Below, piece after piece: positions 11,936 to 12,703 of a stretch of DNA of 12,703 nucleotides (within the stretch, counting starts at the first letter, position 1; each line of letters begins with the position of its first letter). The DNA comes from JAICNG01 sp035249985 (GTDB taxonomy: Bacteria > Gemmatimonadota > Gemmatimonadetes > Gemmatimonadales > Gemmatimonadaceae), in contig DATFFP010000003.1 in assembly GCA_035249985.1 (NCBI GenBank), positions 1-12,703 on the forward strand. Direction: 5' to 3'. The notes beneath the pieces are model-generated. The model was not told where the DNA came from. It saw only the letters and a list, made by a program, of their open reading frames with translations, and ran no database searches. The translations under genes were made by a program, and so were the position numbers.

Positions 11936-11963
11936 TTGACAGGGCCGGTAATCCGGCTAACTT
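11936..11963 (+). promoter_or_regulatory. Ribosomal RNA operon promoter
   Basis: A perfect -35 TTGACA (11936-11941) is followed after 16 bases by TAACTT (11958-11963), a 3/6 match to the -10 consensus. Transcription should begin near 11970, about 336 bases before mature 16S. It is the best promoter match upstream of the rRNA gene. A strong -35 with a modest -10 and a short spacer is a usual layout for regulated rRNA promoters. Confidence 0.65.
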
Positions 11964-11969
11964 GAAAGG

Positions 11970-12305
11970 CTGTCGCCGAAATGGCGGCGGATGGATGAGC
12001 CGGTCGCCGCGCGGTCGTTGACTGCGTGGTGGGTTCGCGGGAGGCGGTGGAGCCGTCTGGCGCGGGCCTCGGAAGAATCGGCGTTCTCCATGGTATGTCG
12101 CGGAAGCGACTTACAGACTTTGCTGGATGCTGTTTGACAACCGAGTTGAGATCATGGATGTGCGAGGCGGACTCATTGATCCTACGCTCTGTTCGGGGCG
12201 CAGGGGAGAGTCAACCGAACATTCATAGTGATTCCGGACGCGACATTGGATGTAGTGGATGTTGTGTCTGATGCCGCGTTCGGGGAGAGCTAATTGGACT
12301 TTCTA
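11970..12305 (+). other. Pre-16S rRNA leader
   Basis: The stretch between the predicted start of transcription and mature 16S has no gene. Seen in it are a hairpin CGCCG/CGGCG (11974-11989) just after the start, a GNRA-capped boxB-like hairpin at 12097-12110, and a boxA-like sequence at 12128-12140. The RNase III stem that releases pre-16S needs the 3' spacer, which is beyond the window, so it could not be checked. Confidence 0.6.
12097..12140 (+). promoter_or_regulatory. boxB-boxA-like antitermination signal in the rRNA leader
   Basis: GTCGC-GGAA-GCGAC (12097-12110) forms a five-pair stem with a GNRA tetraloop, as a boxB would. After 17 bases comes TGCTGTTTGACAA (12128-12140), which matches the E. 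coli rrn boxA TGCTCTTTAACAA at 11 of 13 positions. Order and spacing suit loading of NusB/NusE onto the nascent rRNA. boxA is the more convincing half. Confidence 0.6.

Positions 12306-12703
<398 letters not shown>

Noticed and set aside
12135..12140. TTGACA-like hexamer as a second rRNA promoter
   Set aside because: No acceptable -10 element lies 16-18 bases downstream, and the bases are better explained as part of boxA.

Overview
This GC-rich window looks like ordinary chromosome from a diderm (Gram-negative-type) bacterium, most likely a member of the Gemmatimonadota. The phylum call rests on the style of the partial 16S rRNA gene at the right edge and on the lipid A, LPS and outer-membrane genes. 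It is inference and was not tested by a search. I see no phage, transposon, CRISPR array or obvious foreign island.

Layout: (1) 1-489, the 3' part of a glutamate racemase gene (murI). (2) 424-1209 on the minus strand, an LpxH-type metallophosphoesterase of lipid A synthesis, whose 3' end overlaps murI and whose promoter implies a leaderless mRNA. (3) 1348-4807, a two-gene deoxynucleoside-catabolism operon: an animal-like long deoxyribose-phosphate aldolase followed by an ALDH16-type double aldehyde dehydrogenase. (4) 4817-11316, a tightly packed, mostly overlapping run of eight genes: a YbgC-type thioesterase, a large surface protein (zinc-peptidase domain, beta-propeller, outer-membrane barrel), a LolB-like lipoprotein, an LptE-like lipoprotein, a small membrane protein, the heptose-phosphate adenylyltransferase RfaE2, RNase PH and the RdgB/HAM1 nucleotide pyrophosphatase. 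(5) 11353-11638, three tRNA genes (Pro-TGG, Arg-TCT, Lys-CTT) with their own promoter and a terminator. (6) 11697-12305, non-coding DNA holding the rRNA promoter and a leader with boxB/boxA-like antitermination signals. (7) about 12306-12703, the 5' part of 16S rRNA.

How the genes fit together: LpxH, LptE, RfaE2 and the LolB-like lipoprotein all serve outer-membrane or LPS biogenesis, and the large beta-barrel protein sits among them. The deoC-ALDH16 pair suggests cleavage of deoxyribose-5-phosphate to acetaldehyde, which the neighbouring dehydrogenase could remove. RNase PH trims tRNA 3' ends and lies just upstream of a tRNA cluster, two of whose three genes lack an encoded CCA.

The most unusual items are the three-module surface protein, the paired animal-like DERA and ALDH16, the exact leaderless promoter of the lpxH-like gene, and an over-represented CGTTAGG/CCTAACG heptamer scattered through the genes. 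I did not find convincing evidence of an undescribed defence or mobile system.
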